From DASXYG01 sp036502625 (lineage in GTDB: Bacteria > Actinomycetota > Actinomycetes > Streptosporangiales > Streptosporangiaceae), in assembly GCA_036502625.1 (NCBI GenBank), contig DASXYG010000044.1:1-59452 (forward strand): a stretch of 59,452 bases of DNA. The letters run 5' to 3'. Below the pieces are notes generated by a model. It was given only the letters and a program-made list of their open reading frames with translations, did not search any database and was not told the origin of the DNA. Below are positions 1-8,567 of this stretch, piece after piece. The stretch's first letter is position 1. The number at the start of each line of letters is the position of its first letter. The position numbers and the translations under genes are program-made.

Positions 1-30
1 GTACGGCACCGGGGCGCCGCGTGCCGGTGG

Positions 31-432
31 TCACACGGTCGGGGTGACCTGGGCGGTGCAGAACTTGCAGCGCGTGGCGGCGATCGGGATCTCGCTCAGG
101 CACTCCGGGCAGTCCCGCTCGGTGGCGGCCTTCTTCCGCTGCGTGAACGCGAGGAAGCGGGCGACGGGGCTGACCACCAGGAAGTAGACCACCGCCGCGA
201 TGATCACGAACGAGATGATCTGGTTCAGGAAGTGGCCGTACTTGAACGTGCTCCCGTTGACCTGGAACGACAGCGCGGAGAAGTCCGGCTGGCCGCCGAT
301 CGCCGCGATCAGCGGCGTGATGAGGTCGGACACCAGCGCGCTGACCACCGCGCCGAACGCCGCGCCGATCACCACCGCGACCGCGAGGTCGATCAGGTTC
401 CCCCGCAGCAGGAATTCCTTGAAGCCCTTCAT
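31..432 (-). CDS. mscL: Large-conductance mechanosensitive channel MscL
   Basis: Pentameric inner-membrane channel that opens under membrane tension and releases solutes during osmotic downshock. The 133-residue protein has the family N-terminus (MKGFKEFLLRGN), a pore-lining helix at about residues 14-40, a periplasmic loop, and a second helix at about 68-96. After TM2 comes a cytosolic tail with two CxxC pairs (C108/C111 and C122/C125), which looks like a small zinc ribbon in place of the usual simple C-terminal helix bundle. It is the last gene of a minus-strand run after the SAF-domain protein, 62 bp away. The identification is secure; metal binding by the tail is inferred from the cysteine spacing. 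Confidence 0.95.
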   Translation of the reverse strand: MKGFKEFLLRGNLIDLAVAVVIGAAFGAVVSALVSDLITPLIAAIGGQPDFSALSFQVNGSTFKYGHFLNQIISFVIIAAVVYFLVVSPVARFLAFTQRKKAATERDCPECLSEIPIAATRCKFCTAQVTPTV

Positions 433-494
433 GCCCCTCCAATCGCAGCGCCGCCCGGCGCCCGTCGCCGCGCCACGCTCTCACATTCCGCGAA

Positions 495-1277
495 CTATCG
501 GGAACGGATAGTAACGGATATCCGCGCCCCCACCCCCTCCCGGGCCAGCACCCCCGCGATCACCCCCGCCACGGCGACCACCACGAGCACCCCCTCCCGC
601 CCAACGGAACCCCCACCCCCGATCACGGCCACCACCGGCACATCCCGCGCCACCACGCCATCGGGCACCGGCTCACCCCGCCCCGCCGACGCGCTCGCCG
701 CCCGGACCGGCCGCCCGGACGCGCCACCAGCCGCAACCGGCGCGGCGCCCGAACTCTCCGCCCCGGCCCCCAGCCCCGCAGGATCATCGGTGACGCCATC
801 GGAACCCGGAGCCGCGGCGAGGATGTCCACGTGGTCGCCCGACTGGAGGAGCGCCCCCACGTCCGCGTCGGCCACGCGTACGGGGGCCGCGACCGTGCCG
901 GGCGGGTAGCCGGCCAGCAGCCCCGGCCCGAGCAGCCGGGCGTCGGTCAGCGGCTCGCCGCGGCGCAGCGGCCCCGCCGTACGCCGCCCCGCGGCGCGGC
1001 CCCGCAGGGCGCCGTCGGGCACCGCCGCCGGCGGCAGCCGTACGGTCACCACGTCGGCCGCCCCCAGCGCCGCGCCCCCGGCGAGATCGTGCGCGGCGGC
1101 CAGCACCCCCACGGTCGGCGGAGGCGGCGCGCGCAGCCCCGCCGCCACGATCAGCGCGGCCACCGCCACCAGCACGGCGGCCACCACCCGCCTGCGCCGG
1201 TTCAGCACGAGGTACGCACGCCCCCGCCGGGTGGCCCACGCCGGAGGCCCACCCGTTAACCGGTCGACGGGCGTCAT
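495..1277 (-). CDS. SAF-domain membrane-anchored protein (CpaB/RcpC-like)
   Basis: This 260-residue protein has a basic N-terminus, one transmembrane segment at about residues 31-48, and then a SAF-type beta-clip domain at about 53-115. That layout is shared with Flp pilus assembly proteins CpaB/RcpC. The C-terminal half is Gly/Ala-rich and ends in a hydrophobic stretch. The ATG chosen overlaps the upstream phosphorylase stop (ATGA), which suggests translational coupling; open frame upstream of this ATG is only a shadow of the phosphorylase gene. No other pilus genes are nearby, so a role in pilus assembly is unsupported. In actinobacteria this gene type recurs beside mscL and fmdB, but its function is unknown to me. 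Confidence 0.75.
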   Translation of the reverse strand: MTPVDRLTGGPPAWATRRGRAYLVLNRRRRVVAAVLVAVAALIVAAGLRAPPPPTVGVLAAAHDLAGGAALGAADVVTVRLPPAAVPDGALRGRAAGRRTAGPLRRGEPLTDARLLGPGLLAGYPPGTVAAPVRVADADVGALLQSGDHVDILAAAPGSDGVTDDPAGLGAGAESSGAAPVAAGGASGRPVRAASASAGRGEPVPDGVVARDVPVVAVIGGGGSVGREGVLVVVAVAGVIAGVLAREGVGARISVTIRSR

Positions 1278-2095
1278 GGCAGCTCCAGGGGAAGCTCGAT
1301 GCCGTCGAGCGCGTGGCCGCACGGGCACACCCGCTCGGCGGGCAGCGCCGCCACGGTCTCGGCGACCAGTGTGCGCAGCCGCTCGGTGTTGGCCCGGAAC
1401 ACCGCAAGCACCTCCTCCATCGTGACGCCCTCGCCGGACTCGATCCCCGCGTCGAGGTCGGTCACCAGCGCGACCGTGGTGTAGCAGAGCGCGAGCTCGC
1501 GGGCGAGGACGGCCTCCGGATGGCCCGTCATGCCGACGATCGACCACCCCTGCCGCGCATACCACTGCGACTCGGCCCGGGTGGAGAACCGCGGCCCCTC
1601 GATGACCACGAGCGTTCCCGACGGCACCGGCGGCCACCCGGCGGCGCGCGCCGTGGCGATCACCGCGGCGCGCCCGGACGGGCAGTACGGATCGGCCGCC
1701 GACACATGGACGGCGGCCTTCTCGTCGTAATAGGTCTGCGCACGGCCGGACGTACGGTCGGCGAACTGGTCGGGGATGACGAGCGTGCCCGGCCCGATCT
1801 CCGGGTCGAGCGACCCGACCGCGCTCGGCGCGATCACCTGCCGCACCCCGAGCGCCCGCAGCGCCCAGAGGTTCGCGCGATAGGGAATGCGGTGCGGCGG
1901 GAAACGGTGGTCGCGCCCGTGTCTCGGCAGGAACGCGACCCGCCGCCCGCCGACCTCTCCGACCACGACGGGATCGGACGGCGGGCCATACGGGGTGTCG
2001 ACGGCGACTTCGCGCGCGTCGTCGAGGAACTCATAGAACCCGGTGCCGCCGATCACCCCGATATCGGCGGCGGATTCACTGCTGTTTGAGGGCAT
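1274..2095 (-). CDS. mtnP: S-methyl-5'-thioadenosine phosphorylase (methionine salvage)
   Basis: Splits methylthioadenosine with phosphate into adenine and 5-methylthioribose-1-phosphate, the entry step of methionine salvage after polyamine or acyl-homoserine chemistry. The 273-residue protein has the phosphate-binding GGTGFY at residues 16-21, the RHG motif at 58-60, and the family signature EGPRFSTRAES about two thirds along. The C-terminal Cys-x-Cys (CPCGH) is a frequent actinobacterial addition. The start is the ATG in front of PSNSSESAAD; longer in-frame extensions run into the divergent promoter. The sequence resembles MTAP more than purine nucleoside phosphorylase, but substrate preference (MTA versus methylthioinosine) cannot be settled by reading. 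Confidence 0.9.
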   Translation of the reverse strand: MPSNSSESAADIGVIGGTGFYEFLDDAREVAVDTPYGPPSDPVVVGEVGGRRVAFLPRHGRDHRFPPHRIPYRANLWALRALGVRQVIAPSAVGSLDPEIGPGTLVIPDQFADRTSGRAQTYYDEKAAVHVSAADPYCPSGRAAVIATARAAGWPPVPSGTLVVIEGPRFSTRAESQWYARQGWSIVGMTGHPEAVLARELALCYTTVALVTDLDAGIESGEGVTMEEVLAVFRANTERLRTLVAETVAALPAERVCPCGHALDGIELPLELP

Positions 2096-2135
2096 GCGGC
2101 GACAATATCCGCACCCGGTCAACCCGTGCGGAAAG

Positions 2136-2144
2136 TTATCCACA
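2136..2144 (+). promoter_or_regulatory. Perfect DnaA box TTATCCACA
   Basis: Exact match to the consensus DnaA-binding nonamer, in the divergent intergenic region between the phosphorylase and the lipoprotein. It is the first of three identical same-strand boxes in the first 10 kb. No dnaA, dnaN or box cluster is present, so this is not an origin. It could be a regulatory or titration site. Confidence 0.6.
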
Positions 2145-2285
2145 GGCCCACGCGATGGCCCCGCGACTCGGCCCGCGCCGGGACCGGTCCCGCCCGGATC
2201 CGGTACCGTTCCGGGCGGTTCATTGTGTTCGGCCGGTCGCACTTTGTCCGCCGCCATGGCGGCTCGTGCAGGACGGAGAAAGGTC

Positions 2286-2942
2286 GTGCGGGGAAAGGTG
2301 CTCTTGGCGGCGCTGCTGCCATTGGTCCTGGCCGCGTCCTGTTCGACCGACGCGCCGCGCCGACCGCATTCCACCGGCCCGACCGGCTCCACTCCGGCAC
2401 GGCCGACGCATGCTCAGCCGGTGTACGCCGACCCCGCCAAGGCGTGCCGGGGCGGAGTGCCGTTCTCCACGGCGAACCCGCGCTATGCCGGTCCGGGCCC
2501 GCACAAGCTCATCGGTTTCGACGCCGAAGACGACGACGACCGTTTTCTCGCGAACAGCCCGCCATCTCTTCCGCCGTCCTGGATGGCCTCACGAAATGAG
2601 GACGCGTTCGAATGGGCGCACGCGCGGTCCGACTACAAGCACGTTCAACTGGCCGTCTGCATGTCCGGGGCGAAAGTCACCGGAAAGGTCGTCGGGAAAT
2701 GCCCCTATGGGAACCTGCTCGTGGGGGCGAGTTCGCACCTCGACCTGATCTCGGCCCACTATGACTTCACGGTATTCGAGGTCAGGACCGGCCGCCTCGT
2801 GAAGTCTTTCCGGGTCGACGGATCAGATCGGGGATACTGTCCGCCGGAAATCGACTCGGCGGAGCGGAGGAAGATCGCGCAAGCCGTCGACGAAGACGAC
2901 CTCGCCGCTCAGCTCCGCCCGCTCGTCAACGGGAAGGCGTGA
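2286..2942 (+). CDS. Putative secreted lipoprotein, function unknown
   Basis: The 218-residue protein starts at a GTG preceded by GGAGAAAGG. This gives a compact signal peptide (VRGKVLLAALLPLVLAAS) ending at a lipobox cysteine, residue 19, so it is probably a lipid-anchored extracytoplasmic protein. An in-frame ATG 30 bp upstream is the alternative start. The mature part has a Thr/Pro-rich linker and then a globular domain with three further cysteines (in KACRGG, AVCMSG and GKCPYG) plus one near the end (GYCPPE), enough for two disulfides. I recognise no family. It stands alone between divergent and convergent neighbours. Confidence 0.75.
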   Translation: MRGKVLLAALLPLVLAASCSTDAPRRPHSTGPTGSTPARPTHAQPVYADPAKACRGGVPFSTANPRYAGPGPHKLIGFDAEDDDDRFLANSPPSLPPSWMASRNEDAFEWAHARSDYKHVQLAVCMSGAKVTGKVVGKCPYGNLLVGASSHLDLISAHYDFTVFEVRTGRLVKSFRVDGSDRGYCPPEIDSAERRKIAQAVDEDDLAAQLRPLVNGKA

Positions 2943-2959
2943 TCCGCTCGGACCGCGCC

Positions 2960-3334
2960 TCAGGCGACCTTTTCCGACTTCCCCGAGGAGCTCGTCGACG
3001 AGCTCGACCCGTTCGAGGCCGTGGAGGTGGAACCCGACGACGACGCCGAGTCGGACGACTTCGACTCCGTCTTCGCGCCCGAATCCGAGTCGGACTTCGA
3101 CTCCGAAGCCGCGGACTCGGTCTTCTGCTTCGTGCCGTTGGCCTTGGCGCCCTTGTCGGACCGGCTGTCGTTGCGGTAGAAGCCGGAGCCCTTGAACACC
3201 ACGCCCACGGCCGAGAAGACCTTACGCAGACGACCCGCGCACTCGGGGCACTCGGTCAGCGGGTCGTCGCTGAACTTCTGAACGACCTCCAACTGCGCGC
3301 CGCACGTGGTGCAGGCGTACTGGTACGTCGGCAC
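2960..3334 (-). CDS. FmdB-family zinc-ribbon protein
   Basis: A small protein whose first 40 residues form the FmdB/CxxC_CxxC_SSSS zinc ribbon: MPTYQYACTTC with C8/C11, then C29/C32. After it comes a family-typical GSGFYRND motif and a long Ser/Asp/Lys-rich disordered tail to residue 124. The founding FmdB was described as a regulator of formamidase expression, but for most members the role is unknown. The neighbourhood of MTAP, SAF-domain protein, mscL and cyclo-ligase is one I associate with actinobacterial chromosomes. Family assignment is secure; function is not. Confidence 0.85.
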   Translation of the reverse strand: MPTYQYACTTCGAQLEVVQKFSDDPLTECPECAGRLRKVFSAVGVVFKGSGFYRNDSRSDKGAKANGTKQKTESAASESKSDSDSGAKTESKSSDSASSSGSTSTASNGSSSSTSSSGKSEKVA

Positions 3335-3433
3335 TTCTCCTCCTACGTCTCACCCAAGAAACCACTGAATGCTACGCGGTGCCGAGCCCACTTGTACCGC
3401 CGCCCCGCGCGACCAAGTGATTCAACACCCCGG

Positions 3434-4927
3434 CTATCGTCCGTGTTCCCCGTACCAACCGGCCAGTTTGCCCGCCCGGCTGACCGCACGCAGCCGTCTT
3501 TCGGTGACTTCGCGCACGTCATCGGTGGTGACGACGAGCATCTCGTCGCCGGCCCGCAGCGTCGTGGCCGGGCCCGGCACGTGGCTGCGCCCGTCGCGTA
3601 CGACGAGGGTCACGTTCGCCCCGACGGGCAGCCGCAACTCGAAGATCTCCACCCCGGCGAGCTTGGAGTCCTCGGGGATGCGCACCTGCAGCAGGTCGGC
3701 GTGCAGCTCCTCCAGCGGCGCGGACTCCACGTCGAGCTCGATCGGCTCGCTGCCCGTGGTGACCCCGAGCCGCCGCGCGACCCACGGCAGCGTCGGCCCC
3801 TGGAGCAGCGTGAACAGCACGACCACGACGAACACCACGTCGAACAGCCGCGTCGCGCCCGGCACGCCGCCGCTCATCGGGATCGTGGCCAGCACGATGG
3901 GCACGGCGCCGCGCAGCCCGGCCCAGGACAGCAGCCCCTGCTGCCGCCAGCCCACCCGCAGCCAGAACGTACTCAGGAACACCGACAACGGCCGCGCCAG
4001 CAGCACGAGGACGAAGCCGACGATGATCGCGGGCACCACCGCGCTCGGCAGCCGCACCGGGCTGGCGAGCAGGCCGAGCATCACGAACAGGCCGATCTGC
4101 GCGATCCACGCGACGCTCTCGGTGAAGCCGCGGGTCGTCGGCCGGTGCGGCAGCCGCGCGTTGCCGAGGACCAGCGCGGACGCGTAGACGGCGAGGAACC
4201 CGCTGCCGTGCGCGAGCGACGCGGCCGCGAACGACCCGACGGCCAGCGCGAGCACCGCGATCGGGTACAGACCGGACGCCGGGAGCGACACCCGGCGCAG
4301 GACGTACACCCCGATCAGCCCCACGACGACACCGATGGCCGCGCCGGAGAGCAGTTCGTACGCGATCTCGCCGACGACCGTCAGCACCGACGGCGCGTGC
4401 CCTGTCGAGGCGCTGAGCAGCGTGACCGCGATGACGGCGGGCGCGTCGTTGAGCCCCGACTCGCCTTCGAGCGCGCCCGCGAGCTTCCGCGGTAGCGGCA
4501 GGCGCCGCAGGACGGAGAACACCGCCGCCGCGTCGGTGGACGCCAGCACCGCGCCGATCAGCAGCGCGAGCCGCCATGGCAGGTCGAGCAGCAGGTGGGC
4601 CAGCCCGGCGACGACCGCGATCGACACGCCGACGCCGATCGTGGACAGCGCGATCGCGAGCGGCATGGCAGGGCGGATGTCGCGCCAGTTGGTGGTCAGC
4701 CCGCCCTCGGCCAGGATGATCGCCAGCGCCGACATGCCGAGCACCTGCGCGATCTGCGCGTTCTCGAAACGGACACCGAGGCCGTTCTCGCCGAGCGCCA
4801 GCCCGAAGCCGAGGAAGACGAGCAGGACGGGCAGCCCGATGCGGTGCGCGAGCCGTACGCCGGCGATCGCGGCCAGGATCACGACGGCACCGAGGAGAAG
4901 GGATACGTCCAGCTCCTCGACCGTCAC
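3434..4927 (-). CDS. K+/H+ (or Na+/H+) antiporter with C-terminal RCK_C/TrkA-C domain
   Basis: A CPA1-family cation/proton antiporter of 497 residues. About twelve hydrophobic segments span residues 8-385. A polar ESGLNDAPA motif is present (about residues 155-163), the equivalent of the ion-binding region of NhaP/CvrA proteins. After a conserved linker, residues about 400-485 form a soluble TrkA-C domain (PEDSKLAGVEIFEL...GDEMLVVTT), which usually binds a nucleotide regulator. This arrangement matches NhaP2/CvrA potassium/proton antiporters. It probably acts in pH and K+ homeostasis. The gene is monocistronic, and its ATG is followed by the typical short external N-terminus. Ion selectivity cannot be read from sequence alone. 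Confidence 0.88.
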   Translation of the reverse strand: MTVEELDVSLLLGAVVILAAIAGVRLAHRIGLPVLLVFLGFGLALGENGLGVRFENAQIAQVLGMSALAIILAEGGLTTNWRDIRPAMPLAIALSTIGVGVSIAVVAGLAHLLLDLPWRLALLIGAVLASTDAAAVFSVLRRLPLPRKLAGALEGESGLNDAPAVIAVTLLSASTGHAPSVLTVVGEIAYELLSGAAIGVVVGLIGVYVLRRVSLPASGLYPIAVLALAVGSFAAASLAHGSGFLAVYASALVLGNARLPHRPTTRGFTESVAWIAQIGLFVMLGLLASPVRLPSAVVPAIIVGFVLVLLARPLSVFLSTFWLRVGWRQQGLLSWAGLRGAVPIVLATIPMSGGVPGATRLFDVVFVVVVLFTLLQGPTLPWVARRLGVTTGSEPIELDVESAPLEELHADLLQVRIPEDSKLAGVEIFELRLPVGANVTLVVRDGRSHVPGPATTLRAGDEMLVVTTDDVREVTERRLRAVSRAGKLAGWYGEHGR

Positions 4928-5068
4928 ACGACCCCCTCGCAGTCGCGCACCGCTGCGTGGCGCGTACGCGATCAGTCTGCCGAAGCGCCACGCGGGACTG
5001 GGGGAAGTGGGCGTGACGGCCCGACGAATTGCCCGTCTGTAATTTACCTTGAGATTACCAAAGGGAAG

Positions 5069-5641
5069 TCAGTGGAACCGGCGCAGCCCGCCGCCCGGCG
5101 TCAGCACGGCGCGCACCCGGTGGTCGTGCGGCTCGGCGGGCAGCTCGCCGACCAGTTCGTCGTCGTACACCAGCGCGATCGTCAGCGTGTTCGGATGCAG
5201 CCTGGCCAGGACCCGGTCGTACGAACCGCCGCCGCGCCCGAGCCGCAACCCGGTTCCGTCGACGGCGAGCGCCGGGACGATCACCAGATCGGCGCGGCGC
5301 ACCGCGTCGACGCCGCGTGACGCGTCGATGGGCTCGGGCCCGCCGTGCGCGCCGTGGCGCAGGTCGTCGGGGCCTTCGTACGACGCCCAGTCGAGGTCGC
5401 GGTCGGGCAGCATGCGCGGGGCCAGGACGTACGTGCCGCGCTTCCACATCGCGTACGCCAGGCCGGTCGTCGCGGGTTCGGCGCCGAACGACAGGTAGAC
5501 GGCGACGGTGCCGGCCATCTCCGCCTCGTGCAGGCCGAGGACCGTGTCGCGCAGGGCGCGCGCCGCGGCCGTGCGCTCGTCCTCCGTACGTGCGCGGCGC
5601 GCGGCCAGGAGATCGGCCCGCAACTCGGCTTTCGTGCGCAT
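5069..5641 (-). CDS. 5-formyltetrahydrofolate cyclo-ligase
   Basis: Converts 5-formyl-THF with ATP to 5,10-methenyl-THF, returning a storage folate to one-carbon metabolism. The 190-residue protein has the N-terminal Lys/Arg-rich helix (MRTKAELRADLLAARRARTE) and the family's ATP-binding loop GLRLGRGGGSYDR toward the C-terminus. The C-terminal HDHRVRAVLTPGG also fits. The start is the ATG immediately before RTKAEL; long open frame upstream on this strand is antisense to the molybdenum-cofactor genes and is not coding. It is transcribed divergently from moeA across a 141-bp region that contains a DnaA box. In many actinobacteria galU sits at this position; it is absent here. Confidence 0.92.
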   Translation of the reverse strand: MRTKAELRADLLAARRARTEDERTAAARALRDTVLGLHEAEMAGTVAVYLSFGAEPATTGLAYAMWKRGTYVLAPRMLPDRDLDWASYEGPDDLRHGAHGGPEPIDASRGVDAVRRADLVIVPALAVDGTGLRLGRGGGSYDRVLARLHPNTLTIALVYDDELVGELPAEPHDHRVRAVLTPGGGLRRFH

Positions 5642-5660
5642 ACCGTCCCGTCCTCCCGAG

Positions 5661-5669
5661 TTATCCACA
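5661..5669 (+). promoter_or_regulatory. Perfect DnaA box TTATCCACA
   Basis: Second exact DnaA nonamer, in the divergent promoter region between the cyclo-ligase and the moeA/glp operon, 20 bp upstream of the cyclo-ligase ATG. The position would allow DnaA to affect either gene. Regulation is inference. Confidence 0.6.
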
Positions 5670-5782
5670 ACCCGGCGCGCGATCTCAGCGGGGCCGGTGC
5701 CCAGCAGACTAATGTGCCGTGCAGGCCGGTGCCGCGGCCGATGGGCGGCACGGCCGCGAGATCGCGGGAAGAGGGGGAGCCT

Positions 5783-7036
5783 GTGAGTGAGCAGCCCGAT
5801 CTGAAGTCGGTCGAGCAGCACGTGGCGGACATCCTGTCCGTCGTCGAGCCGCTGCCGGTGACCGAGCTCGGCCTGCTGGAGGCCACCGGCTGCGTGCTGG
5901 CCGAGGAGGTGAGCGCGACCACCGCGCTCCCGTCGTTCGACAACTCCTCGATGGACGGCTACGCGGTCGTCGCGGCCGACGTAGCCGAGGCCGCCGCCGA
6001 CCGTCCGGTCCGCCTGCCCGTCGTGGCCGACATCGCCGCCGGCGACGGTTCTCCGTATGCCATACGGCCCGGCATGTGCGCGCGGATCATGACCGGCGCC
6101 CCGGTCCCCGCGGGCGCCGACGCGATCGTCCCCGTCGAGTGGACCGACGCGGGAACCGCCCATGTCCAGATCCACAAACCGCCGCCGGAGAAGAGCTACA
6201 TCCGCCGCGTCGGGGAGGACGTCCGCCCGGGTGACATCGTGGCCAGGCCGGGCACGCGCCTCGGCCCCGCGGCCATCGGGCTGGTCGCCGCGGTCGGCCG
6301 GAAGTCCGTCAAGGTGCGCCCGCGCCCCCGCGTGGTGGCGATGTCCACCGGCTCCGAGCTGACCGAGCCGGGCCGGCCGGTGGGCTACGGCTCGATCTGG
6401 GACTCCAACAGCTTCACGCTCACCGCGGCGGCGCGCCAGCTCGGCTGCCTGGGCTTCCGTCAGGGCATCGTCGCCGACGAGCCGCAGACCGTGCTCGACG
6501 CGATCGACGACCAGCTCGTCCGCGCCGACGCCCTCGTCACCAGCGGCGGCGTCAGCATGGGCGCGCACGACGTCGTGAAGGAGGTGCTGTCGAAGTCGGC
6601 GACGATGCGGTTCGAGAAGGTCGCCATGCAGCCGGGCATGCCCCAGGGCTTCGGCACCATCGCCGGCCCCGGTCCCGACGAGACCACGCCGATCTTCACG
6701 CTCCCCGGCAATCCGGTCAGTTCGTACGTATCGTTCCAGCTCTTCGTCCGGCCGGCGCTGCGCAAGATGCAGGGCCTCCCGCCGGACCCGCTGCCGTCCG
6801 TGCGCGCCACCCTCACCGGTCCGCTGCGCTCCCCGGGCGGCCGCCGCTCGTTCATCCGCGCCCAGTTGGTGTACACCGGTTCCGGCTACACGGCCACCCC
6901 GGTGGGCGGCCAGGGCTCGCACCAGCTCGCCGCGCTCGCCGCGGCCGACTCCCTGGTCGTGGTCCCGGAGTGGATCGCGAAGCTCGGCGAGGGCGACGAG
7001 GTCGACGTCATGAAGCTCCCCGGGTACGAGGGGTGA
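5783..7036 (+). CDS. moeA: Molybdopterin molybdenumtransferase MoeA / gephyrin-like protein Glp
   Basis: The 417-residue protein is a full-length MoeA. It has MDGYAV (residues 57-62), the MoaB/Mog-like domain with SGGVSMG (about 253-259) and LPGNPVSS (about 307-314), and a C-terminal domain IV. MoeA inserts molybdate into adenylated molybdopterin. In actinobacteria a paralogue called Glp instead joins the divisome through FtsZ/SepF and partners with the membrane protein GlpR/SepX. A GlpR/SepX-like gene lies 5 kb downstream in the same cluster, so this copy may be Glp, a Moco enzyme, or both. The GTG start follows GAGGGGGAGC; an in-frame ATG 42 bp upstream is less likely. It is followed closely by moaC and mogA. 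Confidence 0.88.
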   Translation: MSEQPDLKSVEQHVADILSVVEPLPVTELGLLEATGCVLAEEVSATTALPSFDNSSMDGYAVVAADVAEAAADRPVRLPVVADIAAGDGSPYAIRPGMCARIMTGAPVPAGADAIVPVEWTDAGTAHVQIHKPPPEKSYIRRVGEDVRPGDIVARPGTRLGPAAIGLVAAVGRKSVKVRPRPRVVAMSTGSELTEPGRPVGYGSIWDSNSFTLTAAARQLGCLGFRQGIVADEPQTVLDAIDDQLVRADALVTSGGVSMGAHDVVKEVLSKSATMRFEKVAMQPGMPQGFGTIAGPGPDETTPIFTLPGNPVSSYVSFQLFVRPALRKMQGLPPDPLPSVRATLTGPLRSPGGRRSFIRAQLVYTGSGYTATPVGGQGSHQLAALAAADSLVVVPEWIAKLGEGDEVDVMKLPGYEG

Positions 7037-7040
7037 TCCC

Positions 7041-7535
7041 GTGACCGAGCGGCCCGACGGCCTGACCCACGTCGACTCCCGCGGCGCGGCCCGCATGGTC
7101 GACGTCTCCGGCAAGGAGGTGACGGCCAGGTCCGCCACGGCGACCGGCCGCGTCCTGCTGTCGCCGGAGACGGTCGCGGCCCTGCGCGCGGGCGACGTCC
7201 CGAAGGGCGACGCGCTCGCCGTGGCCCGCATCGCCGGCATCCAGGGCGCCAAGCGCACCCCCGACCTCGTGCCGCTGTGCCACCCGATCGCGCTCCACGG
7301 CGTCTCCGTCGACCTCACCGTCGCCGACGACGGCGTGGAGATCACCGCCACCACCCGTACGGCCGACCGCACCGGCGTCGAGATGGAGGCGCTGACCTCC
7401 GTGGCCGCCGCCGCCCTCGCCCTGGTCGACATGGTGAAGGCCATCGACCCGGCGGCCGTGATCACCGGCGTCCGGGTGGAGGAGAAGCTGGGCGGCAAGA
7501 CCGGCGCCTGGCACCGCCCCGAGGAGCAGCCATGA
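7041..7535 (+). CDS. moaC: Cyclic pyranopterin monophosphate synthase MoaC
   Basis: Second enzyme of molybdenum-cofactor synthesis. It rearranges 3',8-cyclo-7,8-dihydro-GTP to cyclic pyranopterin monophosphate in the cytosol. The 164-residue protein has the expected length and motifs: LTHVD near the N-terminus, LCHPI at residues 79-83, and the catalytic DMVKA region with D130 and K133. It starts with GTG 4 bp after moeA ends and its stop overlaps the next ATG (ATGA), so the three genes are almost certainly one operon. MoaA, MoaD and MoaE are not in the window. Confidence 0.95.
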   Translation: MTERPDGLTHVDSRGAARMVDVSGKEVTARSATATGRVLLSPETVAALRAGDVPKGDALAVARIAGIQGAKRTPDLVPLCHPIALHGVSVDLTVADDGVEITATTRTADRTGVEMEALTSVAAAALALVDMVKAIDPAAVITGVRVEEKLGGKTGAWHRPEEQP

Positions 7536-8032
7536 TCACCGCGCTCGTCGTCACCGCGTCCAACCGCGCCGCCGCCGGAACGTATGAGGACACCTCGGGC
7601 CAGGCCCTCGCCGGCCTGCTGCGCGGCGTGCCCGGCTGCGAGGTCGACGGCCCGCGCGTCGTGCCCGACGGCGACCCCGTCGAGGCCGCCCTCCGCGAGG
7701 CCGTCGCCGCCGGCTACGACGTGGTCGTCACCACCGGCGGCACCGGCGTCTCCCCCACCGACCTGACCCCCGAGATGACCCGCCGGGTGATCGACTACGA
7801 GGTCCCCGGCATCCCCGAGGCGATCCGCGCGGTCGGCCTCGGCATCGGCGTCCGCGCCACCCCGCTCTACACCGCGGTCCTGTCCCGCGGCGTCGCGGGC
7901 GTGGCCGGGCGCACCCTGATCGTGAACCTGCCCGGCTCGAAGGGCGGCGTCAAAGACGGCATGGCCGTCCTCGCCCCGCTCCTGCAACACACCGTCGACC
8001 AGCTCAACGGCGGCGACCACCCGCGCACCTGA
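7532..8032 (+). CDS. mogA: Molybdopterin adenylyltransferase (MogA/MoaB family)
   Basis: Adenylates molybdopterin ahead of molybdate insertion by MoeA. The 166-residue protein is a single MoCF_biosynth domain with VVTTGGTGVSPTDLTPE at about residues 65-81 and a late LPGSKGGVKDG motif that contacts the cofactor. Its ATG overlaps the moaC stop, and this coupling fixes the start. In related clusters the next gene is the RimJ-type acetyltransferase, but here an Rrf2-MFS-GNAT block intervenes. Whether to call it MogA or MoaB depends on convention; the activity prediction is the same. Confidence 0.9.
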   Translation: MITALVVTASNRAAAGTYEDTSGQALAGLLRGVPGCEVDGPRVVPDGDPVEAALREAVAAGYDVVVTTGGTGVSPTDLTPEMTRRVIDYEVPGIPEAIRAVGLGIGVRATPLYTAVLSRGVAGVAGRTLIVNLPGSKGGVKDGMAVLAPLLQHTVDQLNGGDHPRT

Positions 8033-8090
8033 GCCGTACGACGGCGGTTTCCCGTGGCGCCGTCGAACGAGGATATGTAGAGTCCCGGTT

Positions 8091-8567
8091 ATGAACATGG
8101 GCGAGGGGGTCGAGTGGGGCGTCCACTGCTGCCTGACGCTGGCCTGGCTCGATGACGCCGGGCCCGTGCCGATCAGCAGGCTCGCGGCCTGGTTCGACCT
8201 CCCGCAGGAGTACCTCAAGAAGCGGCTCCAGGCGCTGACCCGGGCCGGCATCCTGACCTCCACCCCGGGCGTACGCGGCGGGTTCGCGCTCGCTCGCCCG
8301 CCCGAGCGGATCACGTTGATGGACATCGTGACCGCGCTCGAAGGCCCGGTCGAGCCGTTCCGCTGCGCGGAGATCCGCCGGCGCGGCGTCAGCGGTTCGC
8401 TCGGCATCCGGTCCGGCAAGCCCTGCGGCGTGACCGTCGCGATGCGCCGCGCCGAGCTGGCCTGGCGCAAGGAGCTCGCCGCCCAGACCATCGCCGACGT
8501 CCTCGCCGCCACCCCGGCGCACTACGGCGAGCGCACCCGCGCCGGCTACGCCCGCATGACCGACTGA
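8091..8567 (+). CDS. Rrf2-family transcriptional regulator
   Basis: A 158-residue DNA-binding protein. The N-terminal winged helix (about residues 10-75) carries the family hallmark VRGGFALARPPERITLMDIVTALEG. Cysteines occur at HCC, FRC and KPC, so an iron-sulfur or thiol sensor is possible, but the spacing does not match IscR or NsrR exactly. It precedes an MFS exporter on the same strand by 90 bp and probably controls it. The last 31 bp of coding sequence and part of the stop lie in a perfect 32-bp tandem duplication. ATG 8091 is used; a second in-frame ATG lies 6 bp downstream. Confidence 0.88.
   Translation: MNMGEGVEWGVHCCLTLAWLDDAGPVPISRLAAWFDLPQEYLKKRLQALTRAGILTSTPGVRGGFALARPPERITLMDIVTALEGPVEPFRCAEIRRRGVSGSLGIRSGKPCGVTVAMRRAELAWRKELAAQTIADVLAATPAHYGERTRAGYARMTD

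Noticed and set aside
5642..8512. Minus-strand extension of the cyclo-ligase open frame over moeA, moaC and mogA
   Set aside because: The family start motif MRTKAEL begins at 5641; upstream sequence is antisense to three clearly coding genes.
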